Part shown: in pieces, positions 7,627 through 17,056 of the stretch | How the letters are laid out: each line of letters begins with the position of its first letter | Position numbering within the stretch: the first letter of the stretch is position 1 | Assembly: GCA_963795665.1 (NCBI GenBank) | Contig: CAWCIP010000016.1 | Coordinates: forward strand, 1-64,000 | Direction: 5' to 3' | Length of the DNA: 64,000 bases | DNA from: DASUPK01 sp963795665 | GTDB taxonomy: Bacteria; Actinomycetota; Thermoleophilia; Solirubrobacterales; 70-9 | The notes under the pieces: generated by a model | Databases searched by the model: none | Told to the model about the DNA's origin: nothing | The model's input: only the letters and a program-made list of their open reading frames with translations | Made by a program: the position numbers and the translations under genes

Positions 7627-8490
7627 TTGCCCACGGCGACGGTGCTCCTCAGCTGGACCACCGACCCGGCGCTCCTCTGGGTGATCCTGGCTGCATGGCT
7701 CTACTGGCTGGGCGGCCGCGGGGTGCGGCCGCAGCCATCCGCAGCCCGCCGCTGGCGACTGGCCGCCTTCATCACCGGGCTCGCGGTCATCGTCGTGGCT
7801 CTCGCATCCCCGATCGACGATTGGGCCGAAAAGCTCCAGTGGGCGCACATGCTCCAGCACGTGCTCCTGCTGCTCGTTGCCCCTCCGCTGCTGGCGCTGG
7901 CCCGCCCATGGAACAGGATGTGGCGGGGGCTCCCGCTCGGCCTTCGCCGGGGAGTCGCGCACGAGGTCACCCAAGGCCGCTGGGCGGACGGCCTGCGCCG
8001 GACGGCGCGGTTCCTCGGCGATCCGGGTCCCTCCTGGCTGCTCTTCTCGGTCACGCTCGTCTTCTGGCACATCCCGTTCGCGTACGACGCGACCCTGCGC
8101 TCTCCCCTGGTTCACGCCGCGGAGCACGCGCTCTTCTTCGGCACGGGCCTGCTCTTCTGGACGCGCGTGATCGACTCGCCGCCCTGGCGATCGCCGCTCC
8201 CCGACGGAGTCAGAGCCCTCTACGTCGCGTCGGCGATGGTGGTCAGCTGGCTGCTCGCGATCGTCCTCGCCTTCGCCAGCTCGCCCCTGTACGCCCCCTA
8301 CGCGGCGGAGGCGACCCGGCCCGGCGGGATCAGCGCGCTCACGGACCAGCAGTTCGCCGCCGGGGTGATGTGGGTGCCCGGCTCGATCCCGTTCACGATT
8401 GCAATCATCTCCATCATCTACCGGTGGCTCGAGCCCGAGCGTGCGCGCGACCCGGCCCCCCGCGCTGGCGCGCTCGCCGGAAACCCGTGA
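7627..8490 (+). CDS. ctaG: CtaG-type cytochrome c oxidase assembly factor
   Basis: 287 residues with seven or so membrane helices, matching the caa3_CtaG family (not the Cox11-type CtaG). Conserved His residues lie in membrane-facing segments: HMLQHVLLLLVAPPLL, FWHIPFAYD and HAAEHALFFGTGLLFW. The family is needed for assembly of caa3-type oxidases, probably in copper delivery. The start is a TTG 3 bp after the ctaE stop; no ATG is suitably placed. The gene is in line with the oxidase subunits. Confidence 0.88.
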   Translation: MPTATVLLSWTTDPALLWVILAAWLYWLGGRGVRPQPSAARRWRLAAFITGLAVIVVALASPIDDWAEKLQWAHMLQHVLLLLVAPPLLALARPWNRMWRGLPLGLRRGVAHEVTQGRWADGLRRTARFLGDPGPSWLLFSVTLVFWHIPFAYDATLRSPLVHAAEHALFFGTGLLFWTRVIDSPPWRSPLPDGVRALYVASAMVVSWLLAIVLAFASSPLYAPYAAEATRPGGISALTDQQFAAGVMWVPGSIPFTIAIISIIYRWLEPERARDPAPRAGALAGNP

Positions 8491-8506
8491 CCTAGGAGGG
8501 AACAGG

Positions 8507-8641
8507 ATGCCGCTCCCGTCGAACATCATCGCCATCACGGTCGCCGGACAGGGCGTCCTCACCTGGGCGATCCCGCTCTTCATCTTTCTCGCGGTTCTGT
8601 TCTGGTGCATGGTCCAGCTGATCCGCAGCTTCCCGGAGTGA
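8507..8641 (+). CDS. Small single-helix membrane protein (44 aa)
   Basis: A 44-residue protein with one strong membrane helix (about 15-38) and a short charged tail ending SFPE. The ATG at 8507 has a clear AGGAGGG ribosome site (8493-8500) 6 bp upstream, far better than any other start in the frame. It sits between ctaG and the first SCO-like gene on the same strand. Small single-helix subunits (subunit IV-like) are common in bacterial oxidases, so an accessory oxidase subunit is my inference; there is no family match. Confidence 0.65.
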   Translation: MPLPSNIIAITVAGQGVLTWAIPLFIFLAVLFWCMVQLIRSFPE

Positions 8642-8669
8642 CGCATGGCCATTGATCCGTAGTGGATCG

Positions 8670-9314
8670 ATGAGCCCCCGTCGGATCGGGCTGCGCACAG
8701 CCGCGCTGGTCATCGTTTCCGCCTTGGCCGTCGGGATCGTCGCGGGGGTCGTCGTCCACCTGCTGCAAACCGGCGGAGACTCGAATTCGCGCGACCCCGC
8801 CGCGGGACTGCACGGCCAGGCGATCTGGGAACCCGGGCAGAGACGCGCGCCCGATTTTCGGCTGCCGGACCAGAGCGGTCGGCAGATCTCACTGGCATCG
8901 CTGCACGGCCGCAACGTGATGCTCGCCTTCTTCAGCTCGCGCTGCCGGCTGGCTTGCGCACGGGAGGTGCAGACGCTTCGCATCGCGCTCGCGCTGCTCC
9001 CGCCGCAGGCCCGCCCCGCGCTGATCATCGTGAGCCTCGACCCTTCCCACGACACGCCCGGATCGACGCGGGCGGCCGTCGCGCGCTGGGGCCTTGCGGC
9101 AACCGGCTGGCACTGGTTGCTCGGCTCGAGGGGGCAGCTGGCCCCGGTGTGGGCGGCCTACAGGGTTGACGCCGGACGACCCGCCGGGCCCGCCGGCAAC
9201 AGCACCCCCGTGTATCTCATCGACCGGAACGGATTCCAGCGCGCGGGCCTCCTCTATCCCTTTCCGCCCGGCTGGCCGGCCGGGGACCTCCGCCTGCTCG
9301 CGGGGGAGAGGTGA
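8670..9314 (+). CDS. SCO1/SenC-like thioredoxin-fold protein lacking the copper His
   Basis: 214 residues: N-terminal membrane anchor (about 9-33), then a thioredoxin fold with C92-x3-C96 in SSRCRLACARE, the usual Cys pair of SCO copper chaperones. The downstream position where SCO proteins have a copper-binding His before the VYLID strand reads NSTPVYLID, so the third ligand appears to be missing. It may act as a thiol reductase rather than a copper donor. The ATG at 8670 is preferred over a TTG at 8652; neither has a good ribosome site. Followed closely by a second SCO gene. Confidence 0.8.
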   Translation: MSPRRIGLRTAALVIVSALAVGIVAGVVVHLLQTGGDSNSRDPAAGLHGQAIWEPGQRRAPDFRLPDQSGRQISLASLHGRNVMLAFFSSRCRLACAREVQTLRIALALLPPQARPALIIVSLDPSHDTPGSTRAAVARWGLAATGWHWLLGSRGQLAPVWAAYRVDAGRPAGPAGNSTPVYLIDRNGFQRAGLLYPFPPGWPAGDLRLLAGER

Positions 9315-9364
9315 CGGGCGCGCGATGCCGGGCGTTGAGATTCGGGCGCAATACTTGTCGCGCC

Positions 9365-10018
9365 ATGTTCGGACGCCTCTCTCCTGACCGTCGCGTCGCA
9401 GGCGCCAGCCTGACGCTGTTCCTGCTGGCGGCTGGAGCCGTAGCCGGGCTCCTGGTCGGCTGTGGCGGGAGCGGAAGCGGAGCGTCCTCGACCACCACTC
9501 CCAAGTTCGCCGGGGTCCGCGCCCTGCCGTCGAAGCCCGCCCCACCGCTCCTCCTCCGGGACTCGCTCGGCCATCCGGTCAACATCGACCAGTACCGAGG
9601 CAAGGCGGTGCTGGTCACCTTCATCTACGACCACTGCCCCGATGTCTGCCCGCTCATCGTCGGCAACCTGCACACGGCTCAAACCGAGCTCGGAGCGGCG
9701 GCCGACAAGCTCCAGATCATCGCCGTGTCGGTGGATCCTCGCGGCGACACGCCCAGAACAGTCGCGGCCTTCCTGAGAGCGCATCGGATGACCGGCCGCA
9801 TGGAGTACCTGATCGGATCCAGTCCACAGCTCGAGAAGGTCTGGCGGGACTGGAGCATCCTCTCCAAGGCCACGCCGGCGAAGCGCGACCCCGACCTGGT
9901 CGAGCACTCGGCTCTCGTCTACGGGATCAGCGCCAGTGGGAGGATCACGACGCTCTACCAGCACGACTTCCAACCGGCGCAGATCGTGCATGACGTCCCA
10001 ATCCTGGCGTCGCAGTAG
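9365..10018 (+). CDS. SCO1/SenC family copper chaperone, lipoprotein
   Basis: 217 residues. A type II signal peptide ends LLVGC with lipidated C33. The SCO domain has C91-P-D-V-C95 and the third ligand H181 in VEHSALVYGI, so all copper ligands are present. It should deliver copper to the CuA site of subunit II on the outer face of the membrane. The ATG at 9365 gives a perfect lipoprotein signal; an upstream GTG (9311) overlapping the previous stop would spoil it. It is paired with a His-lacking paralogue and followed by a TlpA-like thiol reductase, a usual set for CuA maturation. Confidence 0.9.
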   Translation: MFGRLSPDRRVAGASLTLFLLAAGAVAGLLVGCGGSGSGASSTTTPKFAGVRALPSKPAPPLLLRDSLGHPVNIDQYRGKAVLVTFIYDHCPDVCPLIVGNLHTAQTELGAAADKLQIIAVSVDPRGDTPRTVAAFLRAHRMTGRMEYLIGSSPQLEKVWRDWSILSKATPAKRDPDLVEHSALVYGISASGRITTLYQHDFQPAQIVHDVPILASQ

Positions 10019-10024
10019 GCCGGG

Positions 10025-10546
10025 ATGCGTCACATCCTGCGCATCGGCCTGGTGACTGCGGCGGTCATCGTCGCCGTGATCTCGATCGTGCTCCTGAGCG
10101 GCACTTCGGACCGGTTTGGGACCGGCCGTTCGGCGCCGCCTCTGCCCAGCCAGGTCCTCGTCCCACCGAAGGTGACGCTCGCGTCCCTGCGAGGCAAGCC
10201 GGCTGCGATCAACTTCTGGGCGAGCTGGTGTACCCCCTGCCACAAGGAGGCGCCTGAGCTGGAGCGGGTCGCCCGCCAGCTGCACGGGCGCGCCCGCCTG
10301 GTCGGCATCGACTGGACCGATGGCACCGGCGCCGCGCGATCGTTCCTACAGCAATACAAGCTGACATACCCGAACCTGAGCGATCCGGACGGAGCGACCG
10401 GCAGCAAGTACGGGCTGAAAGGTCTTCCGATGACCTTCATCCTCGACCCCCAGGGGAGGATCACCGATGTCCTGAGGGGGCCGCAAACCGCCGCCGACCT
10501 CCTGCGGGCGCTGCACCTGAGCAGCTCAGTCAAGACGAGCTCTTAG
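10025..10546 (+). CDS. TlpA/ResA-like membrane-anchored thioredoxin
   Basis: 173 residues: N-terminal membrane anchor (about 8-28) and an extracytoplasmic thioredoxin domain with the active site W68-C-T-P-C72 in FWASWCTPCHKEAPEL, and the cis-Pro loop GLPMTFILDP. In oxidase loci such proteins reduce the Cys of apo-SCO or apo-CuA before copper loading. It starts 6 bp after the SCO stop, so it belongs to the same operon. A role in cytochrome c maturation is the alternative. Confidence 0.87.
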   Translation: MRHILRIGLVTAAVIVAVISIVLLSGTSDRFGTGRSAPPLPSQVLVPPKVTLASLRGKPAAINFWASWCTPCHKEAPELERVARQLHGRARLVGIDWTDGTGAARSFLQQYKLTYPNLSDPDGATGSKYGLKGLPMTFILDPQGRITDVLRGPQTAADLLRALHLSSSVKTSS

Positions 10547-10559
10547 GGAATTGTCATCG

Positions 10560-10573
10560 GACCCTTAAGGGTC
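10560..10573. promoter_or_regulatory. Perfect 14-bp palindrome GACCCTTAAGGGTC
   Basis: It lies 13 bp after the TlpA-like gene stop and about 90 bp before the next small gene. Arms GACCC/GGGTC with TTAA in the centre could be a weak terminator stem or an operator. No T-run follows, so it is left as a regulatory palindrome. Confidence 0.35.
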
Positions 10574-10660
10574 TCCCAGCTTCCGCGGGCATGGTGTGAG
10601 AACCGAGGCATCGGGCAAGAGATGCCAACGCGACGAACCAGAACGAAAGGAGGCGCCCAA

Positions 10661-10876
10661 GTGTCGATTGCAACAGCCGTGATCCTGAACGTGGTTGCAG
10701 TCGCCGGCCTGCTCGCAGTGCTGGCGGCGACCATGCGGCTCCCGTACCACCTGCCGATCACTCCTCGATCCGGCGACAGCGAGCCTGAGGGTGCGCGCCG
10801 CCGCCGGAAGACGGCCCCGGAGAGCCGGCCCTCGAGGCGACGTGGTCGCCCGCCCGAGCCGGTCTACGAGCGATAG
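10661..10876 (+). CDS. Small membrane protein with basic tail (71 aa)
   Basis: 71 residues: one membrane helix (about 4-24) followed by an Arg/Pro-rich cytoplasmic tail. The frame has an ATG at 10622, but a strong AAAGGAGG site (10646-10653) lies 7 bp before the GTG at 10661, which fixes the start there. No family is recognised. It is the last rightward gene of the respiratory locus and faces the converging ctaB fusion; a role in the oxidase or in membrane assembly is possible but not shown. Confidence 0.6.
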   Translation: MSIATAVILNVVAVAGLLAVLAATMRLPYHLPITPRSGDSEPEGARRRRKTAPESRPSRRRGRPPEPVYER

Positions 10877-10903
10877 CCCAACTGCGATCAGGCGGCGGCG
10901 CGG

Positions 10904-12187
10904 TCAGGAGATGACGGCCGTGTCGACCGCCATCGCGGAGAAGAGGACCGCGAGGTAGAGCAGGGAGAAGTGGAAGAGCCGCCCGGCGCGAGCCGGGTTC
11001 GTTTCCCGCGCGAGGCTCAGCGCCAGGCCGACGAAGATGGCGTCGAGGGCCAGCGCGGTTCCCAGATATACGCCGCCGACCGAGTGCGCGAGGAACGGCA
11101 GCAGCGTCGTCGCAGCGAGGATGAGCGAGTAGCCGACTATCCGGCGAGAGGTCTGGCGATCACCGCGCACGACGGGCAGCATCGGGATTCGCGCGGCTGC
11201 ATACTCGCGCTTGATCAGCAGCGCGAGCGACCAGAAGTGGGGTGGTGTCCAGAAGAAGATGATCAGGAAGAGGAAGATCGCCGGCAGGGTCAGGTTGCCC
11301 GTCGCAGCGGCCCAGCCGACCAGCGGCGGGACCGCGCCCGCAGCGCCCCCGATCACGATGTTCTGGACGGTCCAGCGCTTGAGCCACTGCGTGTAGACGA
11401 GGACGTAGAACAGGCCCCCCACAAGTGCCAAGGTGGCCGCCAGGACGTTGACCAGACTGCCCAGGAGGACGAAGGAGAAGGCCGAGAGCACGAGGCCGAA
11501 CTCGACCGCGCGCGGGGGGATCAGGCGACCCGCGACGATGGGCCGGTCGGAGGTTCGTTCGCCCATCAGCGCGTCGATGTCGCGATCGAGGTAGTGGTTC
11601 AACGCGCTCGCGCCGCCGCAGGCAAGGGCGCCGCCCACGAGGACGACAGCAAGCTGGAAGGGGTTCGGTAAGCCGCCGGCCCCCACGAACATCCCGGCGG
11701 CCGCCGTGATCAGCAGCAGCACCATGATCCGCGGCTTCGTGAGCGCCAGATAGTCGCGCCACGCCCCCATCGGCACATGCTCCCCGCGGAACGATGCTGC
11801 GGCGCTGAGTAGCGCCGCCGCCAGCGCCAAGCCGGCGAACGCGAGGTGCAGCGCGACGGCCCACTCGGGCCGACCGGCCAACGCCACAACGCCGCCGAGG
11901 GCGCTCTCGATCGCGAACAGAACCAGCGCTGCCAGGGAGACACCCAGCAACCGTCGATGCGCGGTCGCCGCGGCGATGACCACAGCGGTCAGCAACGGCA
12001 ACGCGAGAATCGCCAGCAGCCTGTGGGACAGGCCCAGATGCAGCGACCCGCTGATGACGACGAGCGCTGTGGCGGCGGCGGCTCCCAGGGCCGACAATCG
12101 CAGCCAAGCGCCCGCCGCAGGCGCATCCGTGCCCGACTTCGCACCCGCGATTCGCGGGTTGGGACGCAGCGCACGGGTGTGAGCCAT
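10904..12187 (-). CDS. ctaB: Protoheme IX farnesyltransferase fused to a CtaA-like half domain
   Basis: 427 residues. Residues about 28-140 form four membrane helices resembling the C-terminal half of heme A synthase (CtaA/COX15), with His in SHRLLAILAL and LHLAFAGL. Residues about 148-427 are a UbiA prenyltransferase with the first Asp-rich motif NHYLDRDIDALMGERT and the CtaB signature YTQWLKRWTVQN. It would convert heme B to heme O for the oxidase; whether the half domain oxidises heme O to A is unknown. The ATG at 12187 has an AGGAGG site, and a long upstream in-frame extension is rejected. It converges with the oxidase genes and diverges from furA. Confidence 0.88.
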   Translation of the reverse strand: MAHTRALRPNPRIAGAKSGTDAPAAGAWLRLSALGAAAATALVVISGSLHLGLSHRLLAILALPLLTAVVIAAATAHRRLLGVSLAALVLFAIESALGGVVALAGRPEWAVALHLAFAGLALAAALLSAAASFRGEHVPMGAWRDYLALTKPRIMVLLLITAAAGMFVGAGGLPNPFQLAVVLVGGALACGGASALNHYLDRDIDALMGERTSDRPIVAGRLIPPRAVEFGLVLSAFSFVLLGSLVNVLAATLALVGGLFYVLVYTQWLKRWTVQNIVIGGAAGAVPPLVGWAAATGNLTLPAIFLFLIIFFWTPPHFWSLALLIKREYAAARIPMLPVVRGDRQTSRRIVGYSLILAATTLLPFLAHSVGGVYLGTALALDAIFVGLALSLARETNPARAGRLFHFSLLYLAVLFSAMAVDTAVIS

Positions 12188-12330
12188 TGCATCCTCCTTG
12201 GCCGACGCTCGGCCCAAGCGAATTACGACTCTCCGCGGTCCAGTTTGGTCCCTTGACCGGCGGCTGTCAAACGCACCGCGAGTGGTGGGCGCGCTCGGAG
12301 GGCGCCCCGCCGGGATACGGTCGCCGAGCA

Positions 12331-12361
12331 ATCTGGATTCATTCCAGATAAGTGATAGGGT
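12331..12361 (+). promoter_or_regulatory. furA promoter with palindromic FurA operator
   Basis: A 19-bp palindrome at 12331-12349 has 7-bp arms ATCTGGA/TCCAGAT around TTCAT. It covers the -35/spacer region of a promoter whose -10 is TAGGGT (12356-12361), 7 bp before the GTG start of furA. This is the usual place for an autoregulatory FurA/CatR box in actinobacterial furA-katG loci. Transcript and translation start would nearly coincide, so the mRNA may be leaderless. Confidence 0.6.
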
Positions 12362-12368
12362 GCGGCGG

Positions 12369-12791
12369 GTGCCGGCGACCTCAGAGCTCGAGCTCCAGTT
12401 GCGTGATGCGGACCTGAGGGTCACGCGTCCGCGGTTGGCGGTGCTGGCCGCCGTGCACGACCATCCGCACGAGGACACGAGCTCGATCATCGGCCTCGTG
12501 CGCGAGGACGTCGGTGAGGTTTCCCACCAGACCGTCTACGACGTGCTGGAAGCGCTGACGACCGCCGGTCTGACCAGGCGCATCCAGCCGCCGCGCTCCG
12601 TGGCTCGCTACGAGTCGCGGATGGGGGACAACCACCACCATGTCGTCTGCCGGTCCTGCGGCGCCATCGAGGACGTCGACTGCGCGGTCGGAGAGGCGCC
12701 CTGCCTGACCGCCGCTGAGGATCACGGCTACGTGATCGACGAGGCAGAGATCGTCTACTGGGGCCTCTGCCCGAGCTGCTTCGTCGCATGA
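12369..12791 (+). CDS. furA: FurA/CatR-type peroxide-responsive Fur family repressor
   Basis: 140 residues: winged-helix domain (about 10-85, DLRVTRPRLAVLAAV, then HQTVYDVLEAL) and dimerisation domain with HHHVVCRSCG and CPSC, the two CxxC pairs of the structural zinc site. It lies 39 bp upstream of katG in the same direction, the classical furA-katG pair in which FurA represses both until oxidation. The GTG at 12369 starts 7 bp after the -10 element and after the operator; an upstream in-frame extension would run through the operator and is rejected. Confidence 0.9.
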   Translation: MPATSELELQLRDADLRVTRPRLAVLAAVHDHPHEDTSSIIGLVREDVGEVSHQTVYDVLEALTTAGLTRRIQPPRSVARYESRMGDNHHHVVCRSCGAIEDVDCAVGEAPCLTAAEDHGYVIDEAEIVYWGLCPSCFVA

Positions 12792-12830
12792 CGCCAAAGC
12801 ACTTGAAAACTCCAGAAGGAAAGGGTTCCC

Positions 12831-15083
<2,253 letters not shown>

Positions 15084-15109
15084 GTCCCGCCGCGGGCGCG
15101 TGTCTCAGG

Positions 15110-16180
15110 TCACGCCGACTGCGTCGCGATGGCGGGGGCGCATGAGGCCAGCTCTCCGCCCGTGGGCATGTCACGGCGCAGGGAGGCGAACGAGACGCCC
15201 CCGACGAGCAGCGGGAGCCAGAAGAGGATGATGCGATACGCGAGCACCGCCGCCGCCGTGCCGGCCGCGGGAGTTCCGTAGACGATCAGGGTTCCGATCA
15301 GGCCGAGGTCTATGCCGCCGATCCCGCCGGGGATCGGCAGCAGCCCGCCGAGCTGTCCGATCAGATAGCCCATCAGGATCACCGTGAGCGGCGGGGAGAG
15401 GCCGAAGGCGTGGAAGGTGGCCCAGAGCACGGCGTTGTCGAAGACCCAGTATCCGAGGGAGCCCGCGATCACGTTCAGATTCCCAGAGCGCAGGATCTGG
15501 AGGGCCTCCGCGGTGCCGTCGATCAGGGCGATGCGGGTGTGGCTCGCGCCGCGGCGGAGACGCGAGGCCTCCGGATCGGGGGCGGGGCCCGGTCCGAGGC
15601 GGGGGAGCAGCGCCACGCCGCAGATCACCATGGTCGCGAGCGCGGCGGGCAGGGCGGTGAGCCAGAGCGAGAGGTCGGGTCCCAGGAGACCGATCGCCAG
15701 GGCCGCGCCGATCACCGCGACGGCGACGAAGTTCGCACCGCTCTTGATCAGGAAGAAGGCGACCGAGCGGCGGGCGATTCGCCGGCCGTCCATGCCACCG
15801 CGATAGAGGATCCAGGCGCCGAGGGCGAGGCCGCCGGCACCGCTCGCGGGGACGAGGGAGCCCATCGCCAGCTCCGCCCCGCCGATCTGCCAGCTTCGCC
15901 GCCGGCTCAGGCCCGTGCAGAAGATCGGCCCGAACATGAGGACGTAGGAAACGTAGGAGAGGCCCTCGAGCGCAGTCGCCAGCAACAGCCAGCCCGGCTT
16001 CGCCTTGATCAGCAGGTCCCGCACCTCTCCGAGGCCCGGTGCGAGGAGCACGACCGCGGCCAGGACCGTGAGGGCGGCAATCGCCTGCAGGGCCCGCCGC
16101 TCCAGCATGCGCGGCTGAAACTCCTTGGGGATCTCTGCCTCGGGGGTGAGCGAGACGCCGGCGTCGGGCGGGGTGGCCAT
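15110..16180 (-). CDS. Integral membrane protein of the LPG-synthase/YbhN flippase-like family
   Basis: 356 residues with eight or so membrane helices. The pattern fits the lysylphosphatidylglycerol synthase transmembrane (UPF0104) family: an early SYVSYVLMFGPIF helix, the ELAMGSLVPASGAGGLALGAWIL helix pair and the late GGLLPIPGGIGGIDLGLIGTL signature. The family includes lipid flippases and glycosyl-lipid related proteins, but no aminoacyl-transfer domain is fused here, so the substrate is unknown. The ATG at 16180 is chosen over a TTG three codons upstream. It diverges from the RodZ-like gene across 41 bp and converges with katG. Confidence 0.82.
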   Translation of the reverse strand: MATPPDAGVSLTPEAEIPKEFQPRMLERRALQAIAALTVLAAVVLLAPGLGEVRDLLIKAKPGWLLLATALEGLSYVSYVLMFGPIFCTGLSRRRSWQIGGAELAMGSLVPASGAGGLALGAWILYRGGMDGRRIARRSVAFFLIKSGANFVAVAVIGAALAIGLLGPDLSLWLTALPAALATMVICGVALLPRLGPGPAPDPEASRLRRGASHTRIALIDGTAEALQILRSGNLNVIAGSLGYWVFDNAVLWATFHAFGLSPPLTVILMGYLIGQLGGLLPIPGGIGGIDLGLIGTLIVYGTPAAGTAAAVLAYRIILFWLPLLVGGVSFASLRRDMPTGGELASCAPAIATQSA

Positions 16181-16221
16181 ACCCACCAAAAGCTACGCAC
16201 CCGCGACAATCGGGTCTCCGG

Positions 16222-16995
16222 ATGCCACCCCAGGTCGGCCAAGCGCTGCGCGAGGCTCGCACCGAGCGCGGGATCGAGCTCACCGAGATCGAGCGGGCGA
16301 CGAAGATCCGAGTCAAGTTCCTCGAGGCGATGGAGGAGGATCGCTGGGAGGAGCTGCCGGCGCCTGCCTACGCCCGGAGCTTCCTCGCGACCTATGCCGA
16401 ATACCTCGACCTCGATGCGCCGGCGCTCGTCGATGAGCTGAAGAGCAGCTACGGGGAGGGCGAGCGCCGGGAGCCGATCCCGTCCGGGGTGGTTCGTCCC
16501 GGCCAGCTCAAACGAGGCGGCCACAACCTGCGCTGGAAGCCGGTGGCGGTTTTGGTTGCGGGCCTCGTCGCGGTGGTACTGCTGGGCGTCGTGATCGTCG
16601 GGGCGATCGGCGGATCCGGCAACGGTGGCGGCAAGCAGCGTCACGCCAAGAAGGCGGGGACCGGCACCGGGACGACGGGGGCAACGACGTCCACCTCGCC
16701 GAGCGGACCGTCGTCCGGTGTGTCGGTCGAGCTTCGTCCGACAGCGGACATCTGGGTGTGCCTGGTGGACGACAGCGGCCGGGCCGCGGTGAACGGCGAG
16801 ACCCTCACTCCCGGCCAGGATGTCGGCCCATTCACGGGGGCGGCGTTCGACGTCACCCTCGGCAACGGCTCGGTCGAGATGACGGTCGACGGCCAGCCCG
16901 CCAAGGTCCCGGACCTGGCGGAGCCGCTCGGCTTCCGGATCACGCCGAGCGGGGTGCGCAGGCTCGACCCCGCCTCCCAGCCCACCTGCCAGTGA
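16222..16995 (+). CDS. RodZ-like protein: HTH_25 domain, one membrane helix, DUF4115 domain
   Basis: 257 residues. Residues about 4-75 are an XRE-type helix-turn-helix (LREARTERGIELTEIERATKI, then LPAPAYARSFLATYAEYLDLD); one membrane helix follows at about 108-132; then a Thr/Ser/Gly linker and a C-terminal beta domain (DUF4115, about 165-250). This is the RodZ layout, linking MreB or other cytoskeletal or envelope functions across the membrane. Actinobacterial versions are often next to envelope genes, as here (divergent flippase-like gene). DNA binding in the strict sense is unlikely. Confidence 0.85.
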   Translation: MPPQVGQALREARTERGIELTEIERATKIRVKFLEAMEEDRWEELPAPAYARSFLATYAEYLDLDAPALVDELKSSYGEGERREPIPSGVVRPGQLKRGGHNLRWKPVAVLVAGLVAVVLLGVVIVGAIGGSGNGGGKQRHAKKAGTGTGTTGATTSTSPSGPSSGVSVELRPTADIWVCLVDDSGRAAVNGETLTPGQDVGPFTGAAFDVTLGNGSVEMTVDGQPAKVPDLAEPLGFRITPSGVRRLDPASQPTCQ

Positions 16996-17056
16996 TCATG
17001 CGGCCACGCCGTGGTCCGAGCCGCTCGGCTCTCTACACTCGGTCACCGGACTCGAG

